A program made the translations under genes and the position numbers. Source: Clostridiales bacterium (lineage in GTDB: Bacteria > Bacillota > Clostridia > Oscillospirales > JAAYOS01). Taken from it: a stretch of 7,387 nt of DNA. Where the stretch lies: NCBI GenBank assembly GCA_012521525.1, contig JAAYMG010000019.1, positions 1 through 7,387 on the forward strand, in the 5' to 3' direction. Positions 1-7,133 of this stretch are shown piece after piece. The notes under the pieces were generated by a model. It was not told where the DNA came from. It was given only the letters and a program-made list of their open reading frames with translations, and did no database searches. Position 1 is the stretch's first letter. Every line of letters begins with the position of its first letter.

Positions 1-2846
1 GCGCCCATCCCCTTGGGAAGTGTCCTGCCGATTGCAGTCATGACCTGTGCCCTTGTTATCGGTGCATCCGGATCGAAAATCAAAGATCCTCCTACATTTT
101 TGCCAAGGAATACTCTGTTTTCATACATTGCGGCAACGGCATTCCTTGCCCAGTTCGGGATCTTGTCAAGGTCCGCATACGGCAATTTTACATGGGAATA
201 GTCTATTTTATCGAGCCCAAGATAATTCGTCAGCATTACGGCAAACTGAGCCCTTGTCATGAGATCCGTCGGGTAAAAGTATACGCCGTCGTTTCGTACC
301 ACCCCGTTTATGACGCCCTGGTTATATAGGTAGGCGGCATACTTTTCGCTCCAATGCCCTTTAGTGTCAGCAAATACTGACTTGATCGCACCTGAAGGTT
401 CATAGTCCAGTGAAACCGTTGATATGTTTCCAAACGCGTCGACAGCCTTTATCGTGATCCTGTGGATCATATCATTATTCGCTATCGCTATGGTCGCTGA
501 AAGCTCTGCAGACGCCTCGGAGTAACTGAAAGCCGCGGGACTGCCGTCCAAAGTCAACGAGATCCTGTTTTTGGGAACCGGCAGACTGCCGTCCGTTATC
601 CTTGCACGGAGCATTAATTTGCCTGGAGAGCTGGTCGTATCAACGGACAACATTTCAATCTCAGGCAGCATCGTATCCGGTTCGGCATAATAGGAAGAAA
701 CCATCTGATCGATATATATTGTCCCGGAACCTGTTACGCTCTCCTTCCGGATATTCAATGCACTTATTTCGGCGGCATCCGACGGCAGGCTTACGGCGAA
801 ATGCCTGTATCCCCTGAAGTCCATCCTGCATACGGCAATGTATGAGCTCTTGCCGCTTTTGCTCAGTGCCTCAAGTCCGAAAGCATTTCCGGATCCGTCT
901 CCATACAACCATAAATGCAAATATTTGCTGTTTATCGGTATGCTCCATCTGGCCGGCAGCGACAAAGCGTCCTGTTCGACACCGGTAAAATCATAGGCTA
1001 TCATGCCCGACGCATCTCCGAAGCGTACAAATTCCTTATCCCTATTGATGGAAGCGCTTATGTTCACGTTTCCGACAGTCAGGCCGGTATTCGACTGATT
1101 TTCGAACGTATCAAGGATCTGGTCAGCCGCTCCGACGACAACGGGTATCTCAACGACACGCTGACCGGCTGTTACACGGATCTTCCCTCTGCTTCCCGCA
1201 AGCATGGATGACACAAATATCCCGTTTTTGTCAATGGTACCGATATCACCAGCATCGTTTACGATCTCCCATTTATATGCATCATCGCTGCTGACAACGT
1301 TCACACCGTAGAGGCTTGAGGAAGCGTTCAAGTCCACGCTCCCGGAAGGCTCAATGTCAAGTGACTGAATGGCCTTCCCTGTTGCGTTGTTATAAATACT
1401 TATCGATGTCGGCGTATCTACGATCGTAACTTCCGTCCCGCATTGCATCCCGCTTGCAGAAGCATAAACGGTGACTTTTCCCGATTGGTTTCCGGCAGTA
1501 AATCTCCCTTCAGCGTCGATCGAGCTTGAGAGATGCGAAACGGCAAAATGTATGCCTGCGGGCGCATTGACCGGATAATAACCCGAGTCGGTAGCCTTGA
1601 CCGAAAATGAAATCGTCGAGCCTGCCAATACTATCGGGTCGATCGGATACAGATGCAGATTCTTAGCTGTTCCGTTTGGCACCGCTTCATTTACAAGCAA
1701 AATATAGTTTGCCCCTAAACGAAGGCTTCCGTCAGAAGGTCTGTTTATAGTCTCGGTCGCGTCATATCCGGGATACCGGGCGATCATGGCAGTGGATCCG
1801 CCGCCGTCAAGGTTCACCGCTATATCGCAACCCAATGACTGCATCCGTTTTGCCAGGGTGGTAAGGTCCATACCGTTCGAATACCCGCTCTGCCTGCCGT
1901 CAACGGTGTAAAAGACCACCTTGCCCTCAGGCGTTATTCCAACCGAGGTCCTTGGTGCGCTTCCGGCAGGAAGACCGGAAACGACATTTCCGTTGCTTAC
2001 TAAGAGCTGTCCTGCTCCGACAGCGTATATGACATCGCTCCAGGCAGGATCAGTCGAAGTTATGCTGATCGTTACCTGATTTGACCCGGCCACGCCATCC
2101 AGCAGTGCGGCCAGCCCGTTTTCTTCCGTCGCGGTGAGCGCCATCGTTCCGGGAGTCAACGGAAGCGGCGCGGAACCTTTGACTACCTGAGAAACTGTAG
2201 CCGTTACAGTGCCGCCTATTCTCAAATCACCGGACACATTTGTCAGTATGATCGTGGTGCCTTCATCCGACGTCCGGGTATTGGCGGAGTAATCAGGCGT
2301 CAGCAAGTAGACGCCATAGTTCTTTCTCTGCTTGTTTACATAATCGACTTTCAAGGTATATCCGGTATCGGTAACCAGTCTAACTGTCAGTTCCGGCTTT
2401 GCGATGATCGCAGAACCGTCGGGGAAAAATCCTACGGCATATTGGCCCGAATCCGAGCTGCGGAGGATACCGTCTGTCACAACGATCCCGACAGGTATTC
2501 CGGTATCGACAAAGAAAAAGTCACCGTTTATTCCCGCCACAACGTTCTTGCCGCGCTCTTTTACATAGTTTGCCACATACGCTATCGAGGATTTTCCGTA
2601 TAAGACCGAACCATAGGCCACGACCGGCTTTACCTGCGATCCGGGAGTATATTCCAGATAACGCTCTTCCGTTTGTCCTGCCGTCACATGCTGTAAGGTA
2701 TTGATATTCAGCTTCGTCCCGTCCGCCAGATCGATCGCATTTTTCCTTATGTATGACCCTATGCCTGCCTCTGTGAAGAAATCAAGTGATGAGGCGTATG
2801 TAACCAGGAGACTTATAACAAGAATACACGAGATTATTTTCTTCAT
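1..2846 (-). CDS. Secreted phosphodiester glycosidase (NAGPA-type) with Ig-like, jelly-roll and SLH domains; 3' end outside the window
   Basis: The frame is open for 948 codons from an ATG at 2846 to the left edge, so the C-terminus is missing. GAGG eight bases before the ATG supports this start. Residues 1-20 form a signal peptide (MKK, then a hydrophobic core, probable cleavage near YASS). Residues ~95-390 match the phosphodiester glycosidase family (PF09992, named for the human mannose-6-phosphate uncovering enzyme): GINGDFF at 105-111, PRTSVG at 298-303, VDGR at 315-318 and NLDGGGST at 345-352. A beta-rich insertion lies between the first two motifs. Two Ig-like segments follow (~397-475, ~478-572), then a jelly-roll segment resembling carbohydrate-binding modules (~578-715), another beta-sandwich segment (~729-815) and SLH repeats at 824-878 and 888-948. 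SLH repeats bind secondary cell-wall polysaccharide, so the protein should sit on the cell surface. The family cleaves sugar-1-phosphodiesters; the substrate here is unknown. A third SLH repeat probably lies outside the window. Confidence 0.9.
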   Translation of the reverse strand, partial: MKKIISCILVISLLVTYASSLDFFTEAGIGSYIRKNAIDLADGTKLNINTLQHVTAGQTEERYLEYTPGSQVKPVVAYGSVLYGKSSIAYVANYVKERGKNVVAGINGDFFFVDTGIPVGIVVTDGILRSSDSGQYAVGFFPDGSAIIAKPELTVRLVTDTGYTLKVDYVNKQRKNYGVYLLTPDYSANTRTSDEGTTIILTNVSGDLRIGGTVTATVSQVVKGSAPLPLTPGTMALTATEENGLAALLDGVAGSNQVTISITSTDPAWSDVIYAVGAGQLLVSNGNVVSGLPAGSAPRTSVGITPEGKVVFYTVDGRQSGYSNGMDLTTLAKRMQSLGCDIAVNLDGGGSTAMIARYPGYDATETINRPSDGSLRLGANYILLVNEAVPNGTAKNLHLYPIDPIVLAGSTISFSVKATDSGYYPVNAPAGIHFAVSHLSSSIDAEGRFTAGNQSGKVTVYASASGMQCGTEVTIVDTPTSISIYNNATGKAIQSLDIEPSGSVDLNASSSLYGVNVVSSDDAYKWEIVNDAGDIGTIDKNGIFVSSMLAGSRGKIRVTAGQRVVEIPVVVGAADQILDTFENQSNTGLTVGNVNISASINRDKEFVRFGDASGMIAYDFTGVEQDALSLPARWSIPINSKYLHLWLYGDGSGNAFGLEALSKSGKSSYIAVCRMDFRGYRHFAVSLPSDAAEISALNIRKESVTGSGTIYIDQMVSSYYAEPDTMLPEIEMLSVDTTSSPGKLMLRARITDGSLPVPKNRISLTLDGSPAAFSYSEASAELSATIAIANNDMIHRITIKAVDAFGNISTVSLDYEPSGAIKSVFADTKGHWSEKYAAYLYNQGVINGVVRNDGVYFYPTDLMTRAQFAVMLTNYLGLDKIDYSHVKLPYADLDKIPNWARNAVAAMYENRVFLGKNVGGSLIFDPDAPITRAQVMTAIGRTLPKGMG
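308..377 (-). other. Start of SLH repeat 1 (residues 824 on), truncated motif region
   Basis: This stretch encodes the opening of the first SLH repeat: VFADTKGHW at 824-832, followed by the helix that ends in GVING at 844-848. The repeat continues to residue 878 (about position 213) and includes the TRAQ motif at 864-867. The F-x-D-x-x-x-H-W opening and the TRAx motif are the family hallmarks. The usual Glu of TRAE is Gln here. Confidence 0.85.
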
Positions 2847-2961
2847 TTTCTTATCCTCTTTGCAGTTATTTCATGTCGATTCATCTGATATTGATCCATG
2901 ATCGATCAACCAGTTATTTTTCTCATTGAAACATATATGGATTTTCCCCTGCCTAAATCTC

Positions 2962-2980
2962 TGCAATCGCTTGCATTCGA
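2962..2980 (-). promoter_or_regulatory. Candidate LacI/GalR-family operator, site 1 (upstream of the surface glycosidase gene)
   Basis: On the minus strand this reads TGCAAGCGATTGCA with AATG across its 5' edge. It is an inverted repeat of TGCAA and TTGCA around GCGA. It matches the general LacI-family/cre pattern TGNAANCGNTNNCA at every fixed position. The nine-base core AAGCGATTG recurs at two other intergenic places in the window in the same orientation. It lies about 118 bases before the ATG at 2846. No clean -10 box follows at standard spacing, so its position relative to the transcription start is unknown. Confidence 0.6.
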
Positions 2981-3014
2981 TCCTTCCACCCCCCTCAACC
3001 CGGTTTTCATGTCA

Positions 3015-3028
3015 GTTCAGGTCTGAAC
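3015..3028. repeat. Short inverted repeat GTTCAG-GT-CTGAAC
   Basis: Two perfect six-base arms are separated by two bases. GTTCAG appears again nearby at about 3066 and 3315, each time as a single arm. The form would suit a dimeric regulator, but it is short and no gene or promoter is clearly attached to it. Confidence 0.35.
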
Positions 3029-3521
3029 ACGACTCATATCATTAGACGTTATAATCCGGTTTTTGTTCAGTAATATTTAACGCTATCGGATTTGAACGGT
3101 AAAGGCTGCGAAAAAATGAGGATCCAGTACCGCTTCAGATAGTTTCTGAGCTTTTCTGAGCAGTTTCAAAGAATAACATCTTGACTCATAAATCCGGATA
3201 TCTGACAGCACTAATATATGACAGCGCTATAAGACTATATGTAAAGGCTATTCTAAAGGAAAGCCTATCCTCACTGATTTAATCATCCGCCGCTACACCG
3301 GATCAGTTCAAAAGTTCAGATGGCTCATAAATGGCTCAATTTAATTTTACACTACCTGCCGGGATATTGCATCAACTATTTTCCCGCAATGCCAGTAAGA
3401 GGTTGCCGCACAGGGTCTTGTCATTTGAGCAGCCAATAATCAAAACAGTATTGAAATCATAAGAATTAGCGGAAAATATCACGGTTTAATTAAATTAAGT
3501 ACTGATTTTCTGATAACGTAA

Positions 3522-3550
3522 TTGAAAAACCATCCTTGTTATGATACAAT
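3522..3550 (+). promoter_or_regulatory. Sigma-A promoter of the esterase gene, with extended -10
   Basis: The -35 box TTGAAA (3522-3527) is followed after 17 bases by TACAAT (3545-3550). TG at 3542-3543 makes an extended -10 (TGnTACAAT). Transcription should begin near 3557, giving a leader of about 47 bases. This places the in-frame ATG at 3541 inside the promoter, before the transcription start, so it cannot be the translation start of this transcript. No copy of the AAGCGATTG site is present here, so the esterase may be regulated separately from its neighbours. Confidence 0.75.
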
Positions 3551-3588
3551 ATTTGCAAATGTCAAACGTTTATCATGCGTTAAAATTA

Positions 3589-3596
3589 GAGAGGTG
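3589..3596 (+). promoter_or_regulatory. Ribosome binding site fixing the esterase start at 3604
   Basis: GAGAGGTG ends seven bases before the ATG at 3604, which is ideal spacing. It decides between this ATG and the upstream in-frame ATG at 3541, which has no such site and overlaps the promoter. Confidence 0.85.
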
Positions 3597-3603
3597 TGAT
3601 CAG

Positions 3604-5139
3604 ATGAACAAATATGTCTTTGATCCGGTAAAACCCGTTGTCGAGACGAAATTCGGCAAGCTTCGCGGTGTGACTTATGGCGATGTCAATATCTTCATGG
3701 GAGTGAAGTATGCGGAAGCAAAGCGATTCCAGATGCCTGTCGATCAGCAGCCCTGGGAAGGCATCAGGAACGCTTATACATACGGTCCCATCTCTATGCA
3801 GCTGATGCCCCCTAACCCGCCCTCATACTATAGGGGCCTGCACATGCTCCAAAAGCAGAGCGAAGACTGCCAGAATCTCAACATTTGGGCGCCAAGGACA
3901 CTTAACGGCGAAAAGAAGCCTGTATTCGTATGGATGCACGGCGGAGGTTACTTTGCCGGCAGCGCACTGGAGGAGTATTCATTTGACGGTTTCAATATGG
4001 CACATTACGGTGATATCGTTTTTGTATCGATCAACCACCGTCTCAATATCCTGGGCCATATGAACCTGGCAGACTACGGTGAAGAATTCAAGAACTCCGT
4101 AAATGTCGGCATCGCGGACCTGGTTGCCGCTCTCAAATGGATACACGAAAATATTGAGGCTTTCGGCGGAGATCCCGACAATGTGACTATCTGCGGGCAT
4201 TCAGGCGGCGGCGGCAAAGTGCAGTGCATGTACCAGATAGAGGAAGCGGCACCTTACTTCCAGCGCGGGATCGTCCTCAGCGGAGCAATGGGCAGCTTTT
4301 CGGACAAAGCTGATGAGAACAGCAGGATCTGCGCAAAGGCGATGCTGGACGAACTGGGTATCACAAAGGAAAACATCGAAAAAATATATGAGGTCTCCTT
4401 CGACGACCTGGCCGCGGCTTACAGAAAAGTATCGCGTCAGCTGGCCGAATCCGGCATCCGCGTTTTCTGGGGTCCGATACCGAATGATTACTTCCCCGGT
4501 TTCCCGGGCGATGTCGGCTTCATGCCATGGTCCAAGGATAAACCAATCATTTTCGGCTCCACCCTGGGAGAATTCCCTATGGTCAAACTCACACCCGAAG
4601 AAAAGGAAGCGATGTCCGAGGAAGACAAAGTATCCTTCCTTAAGGGGATGTTCGGCGCCGAAGCGGATCGTCTGATTTCGCTTTTCAGAAACGCTTATCC
4701 AAAACACGATATTCTCGATCTGGCTTACATGGACTCGATGGTTCGTGTCCCGACCCTGTTGGCCGCATCAAAACACGCAGAAAACGGCAAAGACAACACC
4801 TATGTTTTCCTTGCTTCCTACAACGCTCCGGAAGACGGTTGGGTACCTCTGTGGCACGGCGGAGAAGTATGCTATATATTCATGAATGAGGACAGGGTCT
4901 TTGCTCTGAACGAACCGATATACGGCCAGAAACTGGCGAACATCTTCAGCACTATGGCATTGAACTATGCCAAATTCGGTGATCCCAACAACAAGTACTT
5001 GCCAAAGTGGTATCCATTTACTAATGAACACCGCTATACAATGATAATAGATCGCGAGTGTGAATGCCGTGAAGCTTATGACGAAGAACTGGTAGAGCTT
5101 CACAGCAAGGTGAGCCCGAGACCGACGTTTGGACCATAA
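3604..5139 (+). CDS. Type-B carboxylesterase family hydrolase (para-nitrobenzyl esterase-like)
   Basis: This 511-residue alpha/beta hydrolase would hydrolyse carboxylic esters in the cytoplasm; no signal peptide or membrane segment is seen. The family's features are in order: GKLRG near the N-terminus, SEDCQNLNIW at 86-95 (the type-B signature around a Cys), the oxyanion-hole motif HGGG at 112-115, the nucleophile elbow GHSGG with Ser200, the acid in GSTLGE (Glu323) and the base in WHGGE (His418). The triad Ser200-Glu323-His418 is therefore complete, and the length is normal for the family. The elbow is unusual: the common form is GESAGG, here it is GHSGGGGK. The gene has its own promoter and terminator and converges with the phosphorylase gene, so it is monocistronic. 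The natural ester is unknown; xenobiotic-type, acetylated sugar or phenolic esters are all possible. Confidence 0.9.
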   Translation: MNKYVFDPVKPVVETKFGKLRGVTYGDVNIFMGVKYAEAKRFQMPVDQQPWEGIRNAYTYGPISMQLMPPNPPSYYRGLHMLQKQSEDCQNLNIWAPRTLNGEKKPVFVWMHGGGYFAGSALEEYSFDGFNMAHYGDIVFVSINHRLNILGHMNLADYGEEFKNSVNVGIADLVAALKWIHENIEAFGGDPDNVTICGHSGGGGKVQCMYQIEEAAPYFQRGIVLSGAMGSFSDKADENSRICAKAMLDELGITKENIEKIYEVSFDDLAAAYRKVSRQLAESGIRVFWGPIPNDYFPGFPGDVGFMPWSKDKPIIFGSTLGEFPMVKLTPEEKEAMSEEDKVSFLKGMFGAEADRLISLFRNAYPKHDILDLAYMDSMVRVPTLLAASKHAENGKDNTYVFLASYNAPEDGWVPLWHGGEVCYIFMNEDRVFALNEPIYGQKLANIFSTMALNYAKFGDPNNKYLPKWYPFTNEHRYTMIIDRECECREAYDEELVELHSKVSPRPTFGP

Positions 5140-5180
5140 AGCTCGTTATCCGGCCGCAAAGGCGGAGCAAAATCAAAGAT

Positions 5181-5224
5181 CAAGATCCGGCAGGCAAAAT
5201 GGATGCTTGCCGGATCTTGTTTTT
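5181..5224 (+). terminator. Intrinsic terminator after the esterase, possibly bidirectional
   Basis: A perfect 12-base stem, CAAGATCCGGCA with TGCCGGATCTTG, continues inward through a G-U pair and three more pairs, giving about 16 pairs and a seven-base loop. TTTTT follows at 5220-5224, so it should end esterase transcription efficiently. Read on the minus strand, the same hairpin is followed by ATCTTTGATTTT, a weaker T-rich tract. It could therefore also stop transcripts from the phosphorylase gene, whose stop is about 80 bases away. I see no separate terminator for that gene. Confidence 0.9.
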
Positions 5225-5304
5225 GAAATCAGAATTGCATTTTCACCTGATGATGCCTGTAATATTCATGATCTGCACATCCATGACTTTGGATACGAAC
5301 GGCT

Positions 5305-6765
5305 TTATAAAGTGACCGCTTTATTCAGATCCTTATCGAAATATGTGATCGTATACTCTTTTGTCCTGAAGTCCGCTTTCAGCCTGGTCCAGTATTCATC
5401 TTTGGACCAAAGGATGTCAAGTTTTCCCGGTCCTGCGTTTTCATCGACAGTTATGTTCCCGTCAAAAGCAGGATATTTATTTCGAAACCGCATTATCTCA
5501 TACATCCTCTGCAGCATCGGCCTTTTGACGGTTTCGGATATTTCTTCACGGGTGTAATAATGACGGTTGATATTGCGATGATCTCCGCCCTGTTTCATAA
5601 GTTCGACGTCATTTTCACCCGCCAGCAAACCTACGTAATATACCTGGGGTATGCCGGGAGTATAGAATTGCACGATCCTTGCAAGCAAGTACGCGTCATC
5701 GTCTTCGTCGAGGGCCGAATAGTAAGTAATATTGAGCTGGTACCTCCTCTTCTTCCCCGACTGTTTGATCATGCTGCCCATCGGGAACTTACGGTACTTA
5801 TCCAAAGGCTCAAGTTTTTTATAGATCCTTTTGCAGACAAAATCGATCTCCTCCTCTTCAAGGAGATAACTTACATCGACTACTCCAATACCGTCATGAG
5901 TATCCAGTGTCGTAAACTGCTTCCTTGGACAGATCTTGAGCCAATGGATCAGTCTGTCTGTCCGGCCCGTCATCAGCCCGTGCAGCAATAGCATCGGAAG
6001 CGCAAAATCATAGACCCAGTAGCCCCTTTCGGCCATTTTCTGCTGCAGGATATAGTTTTCGTGCACTTCGCAGAGTACCTCCGTACCCGTCTTCTTAAGA
6101 GGAGCGGTTCCGATCTTCAGTACGTCCCAGATCTCCGGTTCTACAAAAAAGCAACTGGTACCCGGTCTTTTCGTCGTATAGGCTACTGCGTCGAACCTGA
6201 TAAGCGGCACGTATTGCGCAAGGTGTTCCAGGTTCTTTTTGTAATACTCCTGTGTTACAGGATCATACGGATTCAGGTCGACCTGGTCAGGGCCGAAAGT
6301 ATTCCACAATTTCACTTTGCTGCCGTCATCAAACGAATATTCCATGACCGGACCGGTCATCTTGCGAAAATAAAGCTTGTCAATGTCTTCTTCCGACGGT
6401 TCGCCGTTCCATACTTCATTCCATCGGATAAACATGTTCCTGTATGGAGACGCGTCCTTATTTCTCATGTAATCCTTGAATTCTTCGCTGTGCGATGATA
6501 TGTGATTTATCATGAAGTCGCACATAAGATAGTATTTTTCCGAAAAACGCCTGATGTCTTCCCAGTCACCAAATGCAGGATCTACCTTGAAATAATCTAT
6601 AGGCGCGAATCCCCTGTCACCCGACGACGGGAAAAAAGGAAGGATATGTACTCCCTCGATGACCCCGCTGAAGTGCTCATCCAGAACTTCATACAGGTCC
6701 TTAAGGTTTTTTCCCATGCTGTCTGCGTATGTTATTAGCATTATTTGATTGCTGATTTTTCTCAT
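5305..6765 (-). CDS. GH13 subfamily 18 sucrose phosphorylase-type enzyme; acceptor specificity uncertain
   Basis: This 486-residue cytoplasmic enzyme has the normal length and layout of sucrose phosphorylases, which split sucrose with phosphate into glucose 1-phosphate and fructose. It most resembles the Leuconostoc type: LITYADSMGKNLKD at 10-23, HILPFFPSSGDRGFAP at 40-55, and FTTLDTHDGIGVVD at 284-297. The nucleophile is Asp192 (in IRFDAVAY), the acid/base Glu233 (in LCEVHE) and the stabilising Asp Asp291 (in DTHDG), matching Asp192, Glu232 and Asp290 of the Bifidobacterium enzyme. GTSCFF at 202-207 and YYVGLLAGEND at 376-386 are also conserved. The odd part is residues 338-341: KKRR where characterised enzymes have Asn-Leu-Asp-Ile next to the acceptor site. 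This hints at an anionic substrate, such as sucrose 6'-phosphate or glucosylglycerate, both known in this subfamily. GAGGT six bases before the ATG at 6765 supports the start. Confidence 0.9.
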   Translation of the reverse strand: MRKISNQIMLITYADSMGKNLKDLYEVLDEHFSGVIEGVHILPFFPSSGDRGFAPIDYFKVDPAFGDWEDIRRFSEKYYLMCDFMINHISSHSEEFKDYMRNKDASPYRNMFIRWNEVWNGEPSEEDIDKLYFRKMTGPVMEYSFDDGSKVKLWNTFGPDQVDLNPYDPVTQEYYKKNLEHLAQYVPLIRFDAVAYTTKRPGTSCFFVEPEIWDVLKIGTAPLKKTGTEVLCEVHENYILQQKMAERGYWVYDFALPMLLLHGLMTGRTDRLIHWLKICPRKQFTTLDTHDGIGVVDVSYLLEEEEIDFVCKRIYKKLEPLDKYRKFPMGSMIKQSGKKRRYQLNITYYSALDEDDDAYLLARIVQFYTPGIPQVYYVGLLAGENDVELMKQGGDHRNINRHYYTREEISETVKRPMLQRMYEIMRFRNKYPAFDGNITVDENAGPGKLDILWSKDEYWTRLKADFRTKEYTITYFDKDLNKAVTL

Positions 6766-6770
6766 TCATG

Positions 6771-6775
6771 TACCT
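6771..6775 (-). promoter_or_regulatory. Ribosome binding site of the phosphorylase gene
   Basis: On the minus strand, AAGAGGT is followed by ACATGA and then the ATG at 6765. A second ATG, at 6769, lies in another frame and is too close to the ribosome binding site to compete well. Confidence 0.8.
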
Positions 6776-6839
6776 CTTTCTGATTTTTTCTCAAATCAAG
6801 ATCGATCAGCAAAATCAGACCGATTTTAACTTTATATAA

Positions 6840-6867
6840 ACTATACCATGTTTGTGAAAAATGTCAA
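6840..6867 (-). promoter_or_regulatory. Strong sigma-A promoter of the phosphorylase gene
   Basis: On the minus strand a perfect -35 box TTGACA (6862-6867) precedes TATAGT (6840-6845) by 16 bases. Transcription should start near 6833, leaving a leader of about 67 bases. The -35 box is the right end of candidate operator site 2, so a bound repressor would directly block RNA polymerase. Confidence 0.8.
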
Positions 6868-6880
6868 TCGCTTTCATTGG
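6862..6880 (-). promoter_or_regulatory. Candidate LacI/GalR-family operator, site 2 (over the phosphorylase -35 box)
   Basis: On the minus strand this reads CCAATGAAAGCGATTGACA. It shares AAYGNAAGCGATTG with sites 1 and 3. It fits the TGNAANCG half of a cre/LacI pattern but ends in AC rather than CA, so the right half is imperfect. It overlaps the -35 box and lies about 100 bases before the start codon, close to the 118 bases of site 1. Confidence 0.6.
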
Positions 6881-6943
6881 ATTATGATACTGCCTGAATG
6901 TCTACAGCACGAAAAGCTCTGATATTTCACAATTAAGCACTTG

Positions 6944-6961
6944 GCAGGAACTATTTCCTGC
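6944..6961. repeat. Perfect seven-base inverted repeat with a four-base loop
   Basis: GCAGGAA and TTCCTGC flank CTAT. No T-run follows on either strand, so a terminator is unlikely. It could be a regulator site or a stem in a long transcript; nothing in the sequence decides between these. Confidence 0.4.
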
Positions 6962-7133
6962 TCATTATTATACAAGAATATAGTATTCAAAAATACATCG
7001 GAATATTATCATATCTGCCATATACCAGGCATATTTATTGGACTTTTTACTTTAATTAACGAAATATGTATTCATCCTCGGAACCTCTGAGCAGAATCAG
7101 GAAGTTGCTCTGAACATAGACTCATCGCTTTTT

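Larger units (their letters stand above)
2847..3540. other. Intergenic region between divergent genes; no gene seen
   Basis: About 690 bases separate the start of the surface glycosidase gene from the esterase promoter. No convincing reading frame with a ribosome binding site is present. It holds operator site 1 (2962-2980), an inverted repeat GTTCAG-GT-CTGAAC (3015-3028), an isolated TATAAT at 3050-3055 with no -35 partner on the plus strand, and a 10-base-period direct repeat of TTTCTGAGC (3143-3161). The pair TTGATC/GATCAA (2891-2909) forms a small inverted repeat in the glycosidase leader. The length leaves room for regulation or a small RNA, but I cannot demonstrate either. Confidence 0.6.

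Noticed and set aside
915..1211. 98-codon plus-strand open frame
   Set aside because: It is antisense to the jelly-roll and Ig-like part of the surface glycosidase, whose minus-strand frame is continuous.
3050..3055. Perfect TATAAT on the plus strand as a promoter
   Set aside because: No -35 box lies at 16-18 bases, there is no TG extension, and no gene follows within 500 bases.
3541..3603. Upstream in-frame ATG extending the esterase by 21 residues
   Set aside because: It lies inside the extended -10 promoter, before the predicted transcription start, and has no ribosome binding site; the ATG at 3604 has GAGAGGTG at ideal spacing.
4201..4707. 168-codon open frame on the minus strand inside the esterase gene
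   Set aside because: It is antisense to a gene with a complete catalytic triad, has no recognisable domain, and is explained as a shadow frame.
5129..5557. 142-codon open frame on the plus strand after the esterase
   Set aside because: It runs through the terminator hairpin and then antisense to the phosphorylase gene; no ribosome binding site or family resemblance.
5560..6738. Plus-strand open frames at 5560-5991, 6061-6498 and 6502-6738
   Set aside because: All are antisense to the well-supported phosphorylase gene and show no domain or ribosome binding site.
2900..6808. TGATCGATC in the leaders of both minus-strand genes (2900-2908 and 6800-6808)
   Set aside because: GATCGATC also occurs inside the glycosidase coding sequence (about 2731), so the match is probably chance in this sequence.
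3155..7094. TCTGAGCAG in two intergenic regions (3155-3163 and 7086-7094)
   Set aside because: A single nine-base match between two intergenic regions of this size is expected by chance, and the flanks differ.
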